DNA of 64,000 bases from Shewanella inventionis. Lineage in GTDB: Bacteria; Pseudomonadota; Gammaproteobacteria; Enterobacterales; Shewanellaceae. The stretch is taken from NCBI RefSeq assembly GCF_014641855.1, contig NZ_BMII01000023.1, positions 32,730-96,729 of the forward strand. Reading direction: 5' to 3'. A model generated the notes under the pieces. That model made no database searches and had not been told where the DNA came from. It worked only from the letters and a program-made list of their open reading frames with translations. Below are positions 26,015 to 38,060 of the stretch, piece after piece (position 1 is the stretch's first letter; every line of letters begins with the position of its first letter). The position numbers and the translations under genes were made by a program.

Positions 26015-26048
26015 GACAAAGAGGGTGCTGCAAAGCACCTTCTTTGTC
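26015..26048 (+). other. Long hairpin between dnaN and recF
   Basis: GACAAAGAGGGTGCT, loop GCAA, AGCACCTTCTTTGTC gives a 15-bp stem with one G-U wobble and a GNRA-type loop. No T run follows, so it is not a simple terminator. It could be an RNA stability or processing element that sets the ratio of dnaN to recF. Confidence 0.65.
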
Positions 26049-26083
26049 TGAACTGCTTTATTTGGTTATCACAATAGGTGTTC

Positions 26084-27166
26084 ATGAGTTTATCGCGCAT
26101 TACCATAGAGTCATTTCGTAATATCAATTCGGCATCACTTAATCTAAGTGATGGATTAAATTTGATTTATGGCCAAAATGGCAGCGGTAAAACCAGTATT
26201 TTAGAAGCGATTTACTTTTTAGGTATGGGGCGTTCTTTTCGCAGTCATTTATCACAACGAGTGATCAATAATGATGATGATAAACTCACTCTGTTTGCCA
26301 ATTTAATACAAGATGAGAACGACTGTAAAATCGGACTTCGACGTCATCGAAGTGGTGAGATTGAAGTTAAAATTAATGGCGAAAAAGTCAAACGTCTTTC
26401 AACGTTAGCCGAAACGCTCCCTATTCAAGTTATTACCCCCGAAAGTTTTTCGTTATTGTTTGAAGGCCCAAAGGCGCGCAGGCAATTTATTGATTGGGGG
26501 GCATTTCATTCTGACCCCCATTTTTACCAAGCTTGGGTAAATGTTCGTAAGGTATTAAAGCAACGCAATCAGTTGCTTAGAAATCAATCATCTTATAGCC
26601 AAATACAATTTTGGGATAAAGAGCTGGTACGGTATGCTGAACAGGTAACCGACATACGAAATCAATATGTAGACTCGTTAAATGAGCTACTAAAGGGTAT
26701 AATCGGAAGGTTTTTACCTCAGGTTGATATTAAGGTTTCTTTTACCCGAGGATGGGACAGCAAAACGGATTTTTCGCAATTACTTGAAAATCAATATCCG
26801 CGAGATCTGGCAGCAGGTAATACCGGTAGTGGCCCTCACAAAGCAGATTTACGTTTGCGTGTAGGAAACCTGCCGGTGCAAGATGCGCTGTCTCGTGGAC
26901 AATTAAAATTATTAGTCTGTGCACTGCGTATTGCACAGGGAAAGTTGCTCAAACAACAGCTAGATAAAAACAGTATTTATTTAGTCGACGATTTACCGTC
27001 AGAGTTGGATGCACAGCATAGGCAGCTATTGCTACAGCAGTTATCAGAAACCGGTGCGCAAATTTTTGTCACCGCAATTGATCCGCTTGCGATAGTCGAT
27101 TCGTTATCTCGCCCTCCAAACAGGATGTTTCATGTGGAGCGTGGTCAGATAACGGTTATTGAATAA
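26084..27166 (+). CDS. recF: DNA replication and repair protein RecF
   Basis: RecF is an SMC-like ATPase that helps load RecA at gaps. From the ATG at 26084 it has 360 residues; a GTG two codons earlier is an alternative. Walker A is [15 protein letters not shown], the family block [10 protein letters not shown] follows, the signature is [18 protein letters not shown], and Walker B is [12 protein letters not shown]. It lies in the conserved dnaA-dnaN-recF-gyrB order. Confidence 0.96.
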   Translation: MSLSRITIESFRNINSASLNLSDGLNLIYGQNGSGKTSILEAIYFLGMGRSFRSHLSQRVINNDDDKLTLFANLIQDENDCKIGLRRHRSGEIEVKINGEKVKRLSTLAETLPIQVITPESFSLLFEGPKARRQFIDWGAFHSDPHFYQAWVNVRKVLKQRNQLLRNQSSYSQIQFWDKELVRYAEQVTDIRNQYVDSLNELLKGIIGRFLPQVDIKVSFTRGWDSKTDFSQLLENQYPRDLAAGNTGSGPHKADLRLRVGNLPVQDALSRGQLKLLVCALRIAQGKLLKQQLDKNSIYLVDDLPSELDAQHRQLLLQQLSETGAQIFVTAIDPLAIVDSLSRPPNRMFHVERGQITVIE

Positions 27167-29599
<2,433 letters not shown>

Positions 29600-29615
29600 C
29601 ACGTCTTATTAAAAT

Positions 29616-29650
29616 AAATGGGCGCCTTATGGCGCCCATTTTATTTTTTT
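29616..29650 (+). terminator. Terminator after gyrB
   Basis: AAATGGGCGCC, loop TTAT, GGCGCCCATTT is a perfect 11-bp stem followed by TATTTTTTT. It sits 17 bases past the gyrB stop. Confidence 0.93.
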
Positions 29651-29701
29651 TGCTATGATTAAATGATGGGTTTTAATCTAATTTTTATAAGGTTAATTAT
29701 T

Positions 29702-30754
29702 GTGGTTACAAGTTTTTTTAAGAAGCTGTTTAATATTCGTGATCGCAATGAGCAAGCTAAATTTACTGGGCATACCGCTGCCGAAAAACGTCAACACACA
29801 ATACAAAAACAACCTGAGCCGACTATTGAGGTTACGCCAAGGCAGGCTGTCGAATCTCAGCTAGATTTATCGGCATTGTTTTACAGCTTTTTGTTTGCTA
29901 ATTATCAAACAACTACAGCTGGCATTGCCAATAATCTTGAGCGCAGTGTGATGCATAACATTGAGTTAGCATTAAGCTCACCCCAGGATATTGCTGAAAA
30001 TGTATTAAAATTACCCAGTAAAATATTTGAGTTAGACAAGAAACTGGCCGATGACAATATTGACACTCAAGAGTTGATACAGCTAATTGAGCAAGATCCA
30101 TTACTGTGTGTTGAAGTGCTGAAGTTGTGTAATTCGCCAGCGTTTAAACGCTCTGAAAATGAGGTGACAAGTATTCAGCAAGCATTAGTGCAAGTTGGTC
30201 GGGTGCAGCTAAGGCAATTTATTACGACCTGTTTAGCTCGTGAGTTAATTGATATAAAACCAATTTATTTTAGGCGGTTTGGGGCTGAAATTTGGCGACA
30301 TTCAATGCAAGTGGCTTTTTTGGCAAGCGAATTAGCGCCAAGTGAGCAACGCGATAGTGCCTTTTTATTAGGCTTACTGCACGATGTTGGTAAAATTGCG
30401 ATATTTAAATTGCTGGTGGATGCGTTTTATCAGGCAGAACCAGGCGAACAGCCTAAATCGGCGCTATTTAAGCAAGTTATGACAACTAAATCGTTAACAT
30501 TAAGTGCTTTGTTAGCTCGATGTTGGAAGTTACCATCACATTTTGAAACGCCATTATCTATTTTAGCCAATAGCAATATTAAGCCTGACGATGACATTGC
30601 GTCAGTTATTTGGAAAGCCAACATCATTAGCGAGTGCTCGATGCTGCACCAGTTAGATAAATTACCACAGCCCGCATTGGCTGTTTTGTTAGCACAAATA
30701 GAATTAACTGAAGAAGAGTTTTCTGAGTTACACCAAAAATTACTAAAATTTTAG
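29702..30754 (+). CDS. HDOD-domain signalling protein
   Basis: An HDOD-family protein of about 350 residues. I favour the GTG at 29702 (MVTSFFKKLFNIRDRNEQ, with AAGG upstream); an ATG at 29663 in the same frame has no ribosome site and lies next to the gyrB terminator. The HDOD core spans roughly residues 100-330, with LIEQDPLLCVEVLKLCNSPAF and SIQQALVQVGRVQLRQFI. An HD-type motif FLLGLLHDVGKIAIF is retained, though many HDOD proteins have lost it. Such proteins act in regulatory signalling, but the partner is unknown. Confidence 0.82.
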   Translation: MVTSFFKKLFNIRDRNEQAKFTGHTAAEKRQHTIQKQPEPTIEVTPRQAVESQLDLSALFYSFLFANYQTTTAGIANNLERSVMHNIELALSSPQDIAENVLKLPSKIFELDKKLADDNIDTQELIQLIEQDPLLCVEVLKLCNSPAFKRSENEVTSIQQALVQVGRVQLRQFITTCLARELIDIKPIYFRRFGAEIWRHSMQVAFLASELAPSEQRDSAFLLGLLHDVGKIAIFKLLVDAFYQAEPGEQPKSALFKQVMTTKSLTLSALLARCWKLPSHFETPLSILANSNIKPDDDIASVIWKANIISECSMLHQLDKLPQPALAVLLAQIELTEEEFSELHQKLLKF

Positions 30755-30780
30755 TATTTTATTCATTTTCGATAAGCAAT

Positions 30781-30806
30781 AAAAAAGCGCCAGTCGGCGC
30801 TTTTTT
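30781..30806. terminator. Bidirectional terminator between the HDOD gene and glyS
   Basis: AAAAAAGCGCC, loop AGTC, GGCGCTTTTTT is perfectly symmetrical, with A and T runs on both sides. It can end the rightward HDOD transcript and the leftward glyQS transcript. Confidence 0.9.
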
Positions 30807-30823
30807 GTTGCAGCAATTTCACA

Positions 30824-30874
30824 TTATTGTAGTAGTGAAATTATTGTAGTAGTGAAATTATTGTAGTAGTGAAA
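30824..30874. repeat. Three perfect 17-bp tandem repeats over the glyS stop codon
   Basis: The unit TTATTGTAGTAGTGAAA occurs at 30824-30840, 30841-30857 and 30858-30874. The third copy encodes the last residues of GlyS (SLLQ) and its stop; the other two lie downstream of the stop as duplicated 3' ends. Slippage is the simplest origin. Confidence 0.9.
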
Positions 30875-32942
30875 TATCCGCTACATGCAAAAACTGCTCA
30901 CGCAGATTAGTTAATAACGCAAGGCGGTTATTTTTCAATGCTTCATCGTCAGCCATGACCATTACATCTTCAAAGAACAGGTCCACGCTTTCACGTAAAT
31001 CGGCTAATAATGTTAATGCTTGCTGATAATCAGCATTGGCAAACAATGGTGCTAACTGCGGTTGTAGTTGTGCTAACTTTTCTGCCAAGGCTTTTTCAGC
31101 GGTTTCTGCTAACAGCGCTTGGTTGATAGTTTCAGGCAGTTCACCTTCAACTTTAGCCAAGATGTTCGACACTCGTTTATTAGCAGCAGCAAGCGCAGCA
31201 GAGGCCTCTAAACCACGGAAGTGCGATACCGCTTTAACGCGACTGTCAAAATCTGCAGGACGCGTTGGACGACGAGCCAATACAGCCAAAATCACATCAA
31301 CTTGAATGCCTTTATCTTGATACCAGCTACGGAAACGCGCCATTAAAAACTCAAGTACGTCTTCGGCTGTATTAGCATTGCTAACATTCTCACCGTGTAA
31401 CGCTTGTGCTTTAGCGATTAAATCGACTAAATCAAGTGGCAGGTTGTTTTCAACAATAATACGTAAAATACCGATAGCCGCACGGCGAAGTGCAAATGGA
31501 TCAGCAGCGCCTTTAGGGGCCTGGCCAATACCAAAAATACCCACTAAGGTGTCTAGCTTTTCTGCTAATGCAACAGCGCACGACACGCTTGCTGTTGGTA
31601 CTGTATCACCAGAAAACTTAGGTTTGTATTGCTCTTCAAGCGCAACGGCTACAGCTTCTGTTTCACCGTCTAGGCGAGCATAATGCGTCCCCATTGTGCC
31701 TTGGGTGTCTGTAAACTCCATCACCATGTTGGTCATTAAGTCTGTTTTAGACAATAGGCCAGCGCGGCTTGCATCTGCACTGCTTGTGCTAACAGCTTGA
31801 CTATCAAGTTGGGTAGCGATAAAGCCTGCAAGTGCTGAAATACGCTCAACACGGGCTCTTAATGTGCCAAGCTGTTTTTGAAACACAACAGTTTCAAGGC
31901 TGGTTAGGCGCGACTCAAGTGTTTGCTTTTTGTCAGTATTAAAAAAGAACTCCGCATCAGCTAGACGAGGGCGAACCACTTTTTCGTTACCTGAAATAAT
32001 TTGCTGTGGATCTTTAGATTCTATGTTGGTCACGAAAATAAAGTTAGGCAATAATTTTCCGGCATTATCAAATACTGGGAAGTATTTCTGGTCGCCTTTC
32101 ATTGTGTAGACTAAGGCTTCAGATGGCACGGCTAGAAACTTTTCTTCAAAACTGGCGGTTAATACTATTGGCCATTCAACCAACGATGCCACTTCTTCAA
32201 GCAAGTCTTCTTGAATATCGGCTACGCCACCAATTTTGGCAGCTGCGGCTTCAGAGTCTGCTTTGATTAGTGACTTACGCAATTGATAGTCTGCCAGTAC
32301 TTTACCTTGCTCTTTTAACGCAGTTAAGTAGTTGTCGGCATGGTCTAGCTCGAATGTTGCCTGACCCATAAAGCGATGACCGCGAATAACTCGAGCAGAT
32401 TTAATGCCGAGTAATTCACCTTCAACTAATTCTCCGCCTAATAACATGGTTACTGTGTGCACAGGGCGAATAAATTGCGTTTTATTACTGCCCCAGCGCA
32501 TTGGTTTGGGTATTGGTAATTTGTCTAGCGCGCGTTGTGCCATTTCGGCTATCAGGGTTTTCGTTTCTACGCCAACCACTTTAGCTTGATGAACCAGCCA
32601 TTCGCCTTTGTCTGTGACTAAACGCTCAGCTTGATCAACAGTAATACCGTTACCACGAGCCCAACCTTGAGCAGCTTTTGTTGGATTACCGTCTGCATCA
32701 AATGCAGAGCTAACAGCAGGGCCGCGTTTTTCAACGACTTTATCTGCTTGTGCTAGTGCTAGACCAACCACGTTAATTGCCAAGCGACGAGGGGCTGCAT
32801 ACCAAAGTGCCGACTCAAATGGTAAGTCTGCTTTGGTGAGTTCATCGGTAAAGTTAGCTAAAAAAGACTCGGCTAATGTACGTAATGATTTTGGTGGTAA
32901 TTCTTCTGTTCCCACTTCAATGAGTAAGTTTTCAAATTTCAT
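30858..32942 (-). CDS. glyS: Glycyl-tRNA synthetase beta subunit
   Basis: GlyS is the large subunit of the bacterial alpha2beta2 glycyl-tRNA synthetase and provides tRNA binding. It has 694 residues (E. coli 689). It opens with [15 protein letters not shown], the family signature, and includes [20 protein letters not shown] and [16 protein letters not shown] near the anticodon-binding C-terminal half. It follows glyQ by nine bases. Its last codons fall in a triplicated 17-bp repeat, but the first stop is used, so the length is normal. Confidence 0.97.
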   Translation of the reverse strand: MKFENLLIEVGTEELPPKSLRTLAESFLANFTDELTKADLPFESALWYAAPRRLAINVVGLALAQADKVVEKRGPAVSSAFDADGNPTKAAQGWARGNGITVDQAERLVTDKGEWLVHQAKVVGVETKTLIAEMAQRALDKLPIPKPMRWGSNKTQFIRPVHTVTMLLGGELVEGELLGIKSARVIRGHRFMGQATFELDHADNYLTALKEQGKVLADYQLRKSLIKADSEAAAAKIGGVADIQEDLLEEVASLVEWPIVLTASFEEKFLAVPSEALVYTMKGDQKYFPVFDNAGKLLPNFIFVTNIESKDPQQIISGNEKVVRPRLADAEFFFNTDKKQTLESRLTSLETVVFQKQLGTLRARVERISALAGFIATQLDSQAVSTSSADASRAGLLSKTDLMTNMVMEFTDTQGTMGTHYARLDGETEAVAVALEEQYKPKFSGDTVPTASVSCAVALAEKLDTLVGIFGIGQAPKGAADPFALRRAAIGILRIIVENNLPLDLVDLIAKAQALHGENVSNANTAEDVLEFLMARFRSWYQDKGIQVDVILAVLARRPTRPADFDSRVKAVSHFRGLEASAALAAANKRVSNILAKVEGELPETINQALLAETAEKALAEKLAQLQPQLAPLFANADYQQALTLLADLRESVDLFFEDVMVMADDEALKNNRLALLTNLREQFLHVADISLLQ

Positions 32943-32951
32943 TGGATACCT

Positions 32952-33857
32952 CTACTTACACATAGGGAAGCCAAGCGCTTCACGTGCTTGATAATAAGAT
33001 TCAGCAACACCTTTGGCCATGGTGCGAACGCGTAAAATATAACGCTGACGTTCAGTAACCGAAATGGCATGGCGAGCATCAAGTAAGTTGAAAGCGTGTG
33101 AGGCCTTCATAACTTGTTCGTAAGCAGGTAGTGGTAGTGGTTTTTCTAGCGACAATAAGTGCTGGCACATTTTTTCGCATTCATCGAACAGGGTGAACAT
33201 AAAGTCGACATCGGCATGTTCAAAGTTATAAGTTGATTGCTCTACTTCATTTTGATGAAAGATGTCACCATAGGTAACACGGCCCATTGGACCGTCTGTC
33301 CAGACAAGATCGTATACACTGTCTACTTCTTGTATGTACATGGCTAAACGCTCAAGGCCATAAGTGATTTCGCCGGTGACTGGGTTACATTCAAGACCAC
33401 CTACTTGTTGGAAGTAAGTAAACTGTGTTACTTCCATACCGTTAAGCCATACTTCCCAGCCTAATCCCCAAGCACCTAATGTTGGCGATTCCCAGTTATC
33501 TTCAACAAAGCGAATATCGTGTATTTTGGTATCAATACCAAGGGCTTCTAGCGAGCCAAGGTAAAGCTCTTGAATGTTGTCTGGTGATGGTTTTAGTACC
33601 ACCTGGAATTGGTAATAATGTTGTAAGCGGTTAGGGTTCTCACCATAACGTCCATCTGTTGGACGGCGCGACGGTTGCACGTATGCGCTGCTCATTGGCT
33701 CTGGGCCTAATGAACGTAAGAACGTCTGCGGGTGAAAAGTACCTGCACCAACTTCCATATCTAGAGGTTGGACAATTGCGCAACCTTGCTGCGCCCAATA
33801 TTCCTGAAGGGTTAGGATGAAACCCTGAAATGTCTTTACGTCGTGTTTCGTCGTCAT
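32952..33857 (-). CDS. glyQ: Glycyl-tRNA synthetase alpha subunit
   Basis: GlyQ is the catalytic subunit of the tetrameric glycyl-tRNA synthetase. It has 301 residues with [58 protein letters not shown] and [19 protein letters not shown], all diagnostic. It forms an operon with glyS. Just upstream on its strand is a TATAAT preceded by an inverted repeat CCTTG-N5-CAAGG (33902-33916). Confidence 0.97.
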   Translation of the reverse strand: MTTKHDVKTFQGFILTLQEYWAQQGCAIVQPLDMEVGAGTFHPQTFLRSLGPEPMSSAYVQPSRRPTDGRYGENPNRLQHYYQFQVVLKPSPDNIQELYLGSLEALGIDTKIHDIRFVEDNWESPTLGAWGLGWEVWLNGMEVTQFTYFQQVGGLECNPVTGEITYGLERLAMYIQEVDSVYDLVWTDGPMGRVTYGDIFHQNEVEQSTYNFEHADVDFMFTLFDECEKMCQHLLSLEKPLPLPAYEQVMKASHAFNLLDARHAISVTERQRYILRVRTMAKGVAESYYQAREALGFPMCK

Positions 33858-33969
33858 GTCTACTGCTATCAGGCTATTAATAGAAAATGGTAATGATTAT
33901 ACCTTGTCGCGCAAGGCAGATGTAGGTTATTTTTTAACGTATGAATAAAAACGTTAATGGAACCGTATA

Positions 33970-34533
33970 ATGCAAGTTAACCGATGTGGCTGGGTAAGTG
34001 AAGATCCTTTGTATCAAGATTATCATGATAATGTTTGGGGCAGACCTGAGTACGATGCAAAGCAGTTATTTGCCAAGTTATGTTTAGATGGTCAGCAAGC
34101 TGGTTTGTCATGGATTACCATTTTAAAAAAACAAAAAAACTATGAGCAATTATTTGCCGGATTTGAACCTAGTTTGATTGCTGAGTTTGACCAAGACAAA
34201 GTAGAAGCATTAATGCTTGAAACTGGGATTGTGCGTAATAGATTAAAAATAAACTCCATTATCAAAAATGCTAAAGCCTATATGGCCTTTGTTGAGCAGG
34301 GCAATGACTTTTCTGAATTTTTATGGGGCTTTGTTGGTGGCTCGCCTAAGGTTAACCAGTTCGATTCATTAAGCCAGGTGCCAGCTCAGACTCCAGAATC
34401 TGAAGCAATGTCTAAAGCGCTTAAAAAGTTAGGTTTTAATTTTGTTGGGCCTACTATTTGTTATGCCTTTATGCAGGCCGTTGGGATGGTGAATGACCAT
34501 ACAACAGATTGCCATTGCTACGGTCAGTATTGA
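33970..34533 (+). CDS. tag: DNA-3-methyladenine glycosylase I
   Basis: Tag removes 3-methyladenine from alkylated DNA. It has 187 residues, as in E. coli. The zinc-snap ligands are visible at both ends: Cys6 (NRCGW) and the His of YHDNVWG at the start, and His and Cys of NDHTTDCHCY at the C-terminus. The core reads KLCLDGQQAGLSWITILKKQ. It diverges from glyQ. Its terminator stem is a parS-like palindrome. Confidence 0.95.
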   Translation: MQVNRCGWVSEDPLYQDYHDNVWGRPEYDAKQLFAKLCLDGQQAGLSWITILKKQKNYEQLFAGFEPSLIAEFDQDKVEALMLETGIVRNRLKINSIIKNAKAYMAFVEQGNDFSEFLWGFVGGSPKVNQFDSLSQVPAQTPESEAMSKALKKLGFNFVGPTICYAFMQAVGMVNDHTTDCHCYGQY

Positions 34534-34561
34534 TCATCGATAATATTTATTATGGTTAATA

Positions 34562-34593
34562 AAAAAGGGTGTTCCACGTGGAACACCCTTTTT
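34562..34593. terminator. Bidirectional terminator between convergent tag and amidohydrolase genes, built on a parS site
   Basis: A perfect 32-bp palindrome: arms begin AAAAAGGGTG and end CACCCTTTTT around GTTCCACGTGGAAC. The A and T runs make it a terminator for both converging genes. The central 16 bases are a parS match. Confidence 0.85.
34570..34585. other. parS: parS-like ParB-binding site 1
   Basis: TGTTCCACGTGGAACA fits the parS consensus TGTTNCACGTGNAACA at every fixed base and is the form I recall from Pseudomonas. ParB is encoded at 10.0-10.9 kb. The site lies about 20 kb from the predicted oriC. Confidence 0.88.
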
Positions 34594-34617
34594 CTTTATT
34601 CACATTATTTGAGTTCG

Positions 34618-37600
34618 TTAGTTCTTTTCGAAGAAAAACGCCTTACGTTTTTGTTTATCGCCATTTAATTCGTTCATGGTTTCTGAGTTAAACAATTTAC
34701 CGTTTACCATCGTATAGGTGACTTTATCTGTGCTGCGGATATCTGTTAATGGATCTCCATCAATAACGATTAAGTCTGCTAATTTACCCGGCTTAATTGA
34801 ACCTAACTGATGATCCATGCCGAAAGTGGTTGCTGGGTTAATGGTTGCTGTTTTGAGCACATCCATATTACTCATACCACCTTGGGCGAACATCCACATC
34901 TCCCAGTGGGCCGCTAAACCTTCGCGTTGACCATGAGCACCAATATTGGCTTTAATACCTAACTCATTAAGCTCATTTGCAACACGAGCAACATTAAAGT
35001 GGTTATAGTGTTCATCTGGTGCAGTGGTTCTGCGCATTGAACGTGCATCTAGAATATCGTGAGGCACATACATGCTCAAACGCGGGTGAGCCCAAACATC
35101 TGTTTTGTCGTACCAGTAATGCTCACCCGATATACCACCATATGAAACAACAAGTGTTGGTGTGTAGTTAACTTTGGTCTGGCTCCAGAACTGTTTAATG
35201 TCACTGTAAATAGATGCGACCGGTAATGAGTGCTCTAATGTTGTGTGCCCATCTGCAGCCATGGTTAAGTTGTGTTGCAATAAACTGCCGCCCTCAGGTA
35301 CTACCATCATTTCGAGTTCACGCGCAGCGGCAATAATTTGCTGACGTTGATCTCTGCGTGGTTGGTTATAACTTTTCACACTGAATGCGCCTACTTTTTT
35401 AAGACGCTCTAAATGAAATTTTGCATCATCTAATGAGTCTACGTGCGAGGTATAACCTGGTAAGTTTGCTCCATATAAAATGGTGCCTGTTGAGAAAATA
35501 CGAGGTCCTACAATATTGCCTGCCTTTTGTTGCTCAGATGCGGCAAAAATCTCGGTAGTATCATTTGATGGATCATGAATTGAAGTAACCCCTAGCGACA
35601 GGCCAGAATACAACGCCCAGTTTTGCTGAGGAATAATTTCATCATCTGCCTGCCCACCATGTGCATGAGCATCAAATAATCCTGGCATAATTGTTTTGCC
35701 AGAGATATCGATAACCTGTGCGTTTTCTGGAATAGCTAATGTCGCATCACCAACCTGGCTAATTTTATTGTTTTTTACAATGACAACGCCATTGTCGATG
35801 ATTTGGTCATTTTCCATGGTAATGACTTTACCGCCGACAAATACCACTGTTCCACGTGGAACATCTGCTTTATCTTTAAAGCCAATGGCTGTTACTTTCG
35901 GTTCTGCTTTTTTGTCTGATTTGCTGTATTGAGTGTCAACATCGGCTTGATATAACTCCGGGCCTAATGTCCAATACAGTTGGTTACTTTTACCGCTCCA
36001 GCTAATGCTTTCACCTGCACGGGCACTTAGTTGGCTAATTGGCAAGTTAGTCGCTTTAGGTCCAATGGCAATGGTTTCACCGTGTTTGGCAAATGGGGTT
36101 ACGTAGACTCTAAATCGTTCTGCAAAGGCTAGGTGTTCACCATCTGGCGATAAACGAAACTCTGTAGCGTGGTCGCTGGTGTAGTGAGTACGCTTTTCAA
36201 AGCCATTCATACCGATTGATGCAAATTCTGGTGTTTTACCAAAATCCATAAAATACACACGGTCCGAGTCTGCGCCAAATTGTGGTTGATGACCACTGGC
36301 TGTAAGCTTAGTATTTTTGTTGCCTTTGACATCCACTTTATATAAGCCAGGCTCTTGTGACCAGGTGCGTGGCGTCATATACCCGCCACGTGCTTTGCGA
36401 TAAACAATGTAGTCGCCATCTGGTGAGAAGGTTGGCTCGACATATTTACCTGGTTCGCTGGTTAATACTTTAGCTTTGCCACCACGAGCACTCACAATAC
36501 TCACTGTACCTTGTTGCTGATCATTCCAGGTAGTAAATACAATATCTTTACCGTCGCGAGACCACTGCGGGAATAGCTCGTTAATATCATCTTCTAAACG
36601 AGTAAGACGCTTTTGTTTGCCGTCTTTAATATCACGGATCCAAATTTTACCTAAGGCTTCAAATACTACTTTTTCACCGTTAGGTGATACTTGAGCCATA
36701 CGCAACATTTTTACGTCGAATTCATCTTGATCTAGGTTTTGTGTAAATCGTACTGCGGGTTGAATGTCGCGTTGGCCTTTAATGGTAAAAGGAATATCAA
36801 TCACATTTTTTGTATCAACGTCGAGTTTATTGATTTTACCCTGCGCCCAAAACACTATGTGCTTATTGTCTTTAGTCCACGACATTGTTGGGTAAACACC
36901 ATGAATCGCCCAGGTTTCTTGCATATCGCGATCAAGCTTATCGTACAGTTTTGTTTCTTCACCAGACTTTAAATCCAGTGAGTAAAGCGTTGACTGAAAT
37001 CCATCGCGTTTAATATACGCTAATGTTTTGCCATCAGGGCTTGGGGTTGGACGAATTGCACCACCAGTACCTTCGATTAACACTTCAATATCGCCGGTTT
37101 GGGTGTCGTAACGCTTAATTTTATAAATACCTTTTACTGAGTCTTTTGAGTAGTGAAAGGTTTTGCCCGGTGTTGCGTCCTGGCTAAAGTAAATATAGCG
37201 GCCATCTGGCGAGTAGGCCGGCTCACCTAAATCTTTTTGCTCGTTTGGGCGCTCGGTTAATTTAACACCTTCACCGCCAGCCACGTGATACATCCAAACT
37301 TCGCCCGCACCTAAGCTGCGTGTGCCAGTAAAATGTTTACGAGCAACAAGATATTGTGAATCTGGGCTCCAAGCAGGGCTGTTAAGCAATCTAAAGGTTT
37401 CTTTGGTGACAGGGTGAGGATTACTGCCATCGGCATTCATAACCCAAATATTATCACCGCCATCCTCATCACTGGTGAAGGCAATGTATTTACCATCTGG
37501 GCTATAAACCGGCTGCATTTGCCAGGCGATACCTTGTGCAAGTGGCTTGGCCTCGCCACCTGAAATTGGCATTTGATAAATATCGCCTAATAGATCAAAC

Positions 37601-37803
37601 ACGATATGTTTGCCGTCAGGTGATACATTGACATTCATCCAGGTGCCTTCGGTAACATTGATGTCTATTTGTTGCAGAGGTGCGTTTTCTGGCGAGTTAA
37701 CTTGCCATTTCGTTGCGTCATCGTCACTGGCAAAGCTTGTTGTGCTTATGCCCAGTGCTAATGCCATGGCGGTATAGAGTGGTGTTAATTTTTGTTTAGG
37801 CAT
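34618..37803 (-). CDS. Exported TolB-propeller / amidohydrolase fusion protein
   Basis: A 1061-residue protein with a signal peptide (PLYTAMALALGISTTSFA). Residues about 45-640 consist of repeated TolB/WD40-like beta-propeller blades (for example SPDGKYIAFTSDEDGGDNIW and SPDGDYIVYRKA). The C-terminal 400 residues form an amidohydrolase domain. It has the HxH metal motif in PGLFDAHAHGG, later histidines in HTTLEHSL and IGAHGQ, and the C-terminal block ATTFGMDHQLGSIKPGKLAD. It probably works in the periplasm, as a peptidase or cyclic-amide hydrolase; the substrate is unknown. A parS site is embedded at 35848-35863. Confidence 0.88.
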   Translation of the reverse strand: MPKQKLTPLYTAMALALGISTTSFASDDDATKWQVNSPENAPLQQIDINVTEGTWMNVNVSPDGKHIVFDLLGDIYQMPISGGEAKPLAQGIAWQMQPVYSPDGKYIAFTSDEDGGDNIWVMNADGSNPHPVTKETFRLLNSPAWSPDSQYLVARKHFTGTRSLGAGEVWMYHVAGGEGVKLTERPNEQKDLGEPAYSPDGRYIYFSQDATPGKTFHYSKDSVKGIYKIKRYDTQTGDIEVLIEGTGGAIRPTPSPDGKTLAYIKRDGFQSTLYSLDLKSGEETKLYDKLDRDMQETWAIHGVYPTMSWTKDNKHIVFWAQGKINKLDVDTKNVIDIPFTIKGQRDIQPAVRFTQNLDQDEFDVKMLRMAQVSPNGEKVVFEALGKIWIRDIKDGKQKRLTRLEDDINELFPQWSRDGKDIVFTTWNDQQQGTVSIVSARGGKAKVLTSEPGKYVEPTFSPDGDYIVYRKARGGYMTPRTWSQEPGLYKVDVKGNKNTKLTASGHQPQFGADSDRVYFMDFGKTPEFASIGMNGFEKRTHYTSDHATEFRLSPDGEHLAFAERFRVYVTPFAKHGETIAIGPKATNLPISQLSARAGESISWSGKSNQLYWTLGPELYQADVDTQYSKSDKKAEPKVTAIGFKDKADVPRGTVVFVGGKVITMENDQIIDNGVVIVKNNKISQVGDATLAIPENAQVIDISGKTIMPGLFDAHAHGGQADDEIIPQQNWALYSGLSLGVTSIHDPSNDTTEIFAASEQQKAGNIVGPRIFSTGTILYGANLPGYTSHVDSLDDAKFHLERLKKVGAFSVKSYNQPRRDQRQQIIAAARELEMMVVPEGGSLLQHNLTMAADGHTTLEHSLPVASIYSDIKQFWSQTKVNYTPTLVVSYGGISGEHYWYDKTDVWAHPRLSMYVPHDILDARSMRRTTAPDEHYNHFNVARVANELNELGIKANIGAHGQREGLAAHWEMWMFAQGGMSNMDVLKTATINPATTFGMDHQLGSIKPGKLADLIVIDGDPLTDIRSTDKVTYTMVNGKLFNSETMNELNGDKQKRKAFFFEKN
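35848..35863. other. parS: parS-like ParB-binding site 2 (inside the amidohydrolase gene)
   Basis: TGTTCCACGTGGAACA, identical to site 1, lies within coding sequence. It encodes part of the segment DVPRGTVVFVGG at the start of the amidohydrolase domain, so the codons there satisfy both the protein and the site. Confidence 0.88.
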
Positions 37804-38060
37804 AGTGGTGATTATCCGTTGTCGTTTTTATTTTCGGTGGATTTAATCAAGCTAAACACCTGTATTTGACTCCAATGTTAACTGTATTGAAATGAGAATA
37901 TGGGTATTTGCTTTACTGTGTGTTGTGCTTAATGGACCCTTTATCGCATAAATTTGCCATAAGGTGTACAACAAATCTGTTTCAATTGATGACAAATCAC
38001 CACACTTTAGCTGTTACTTTGGGGTGTTCTGATTGAATGGATTTTGGGATGCAGGAAAAG

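Noticed and set aside
32941..32990. CACGTG cores elsewhere (for example near 32984, 36388, 37283, 5980, 16120, 63448) as extra parS sites
   Set aside because: The flanks do not fit TGTTN and NAACA; they are coding-sequence hexamers only.
33902..33916. CCTTG-N5-CAAGG before glyQ as a glycine riboswitch or T-box
   Set aside because: The gap of 112 bases is too short and lacks any conserved riboswitch core; it may be a minor operator but evidence is thin.
37804..38060. Gap between the amidohydrolase and MOSC genes as a site for a small RNA or gene
   Set aside because: No convincing promoter-terminator pair, repeat or open frame was seen.
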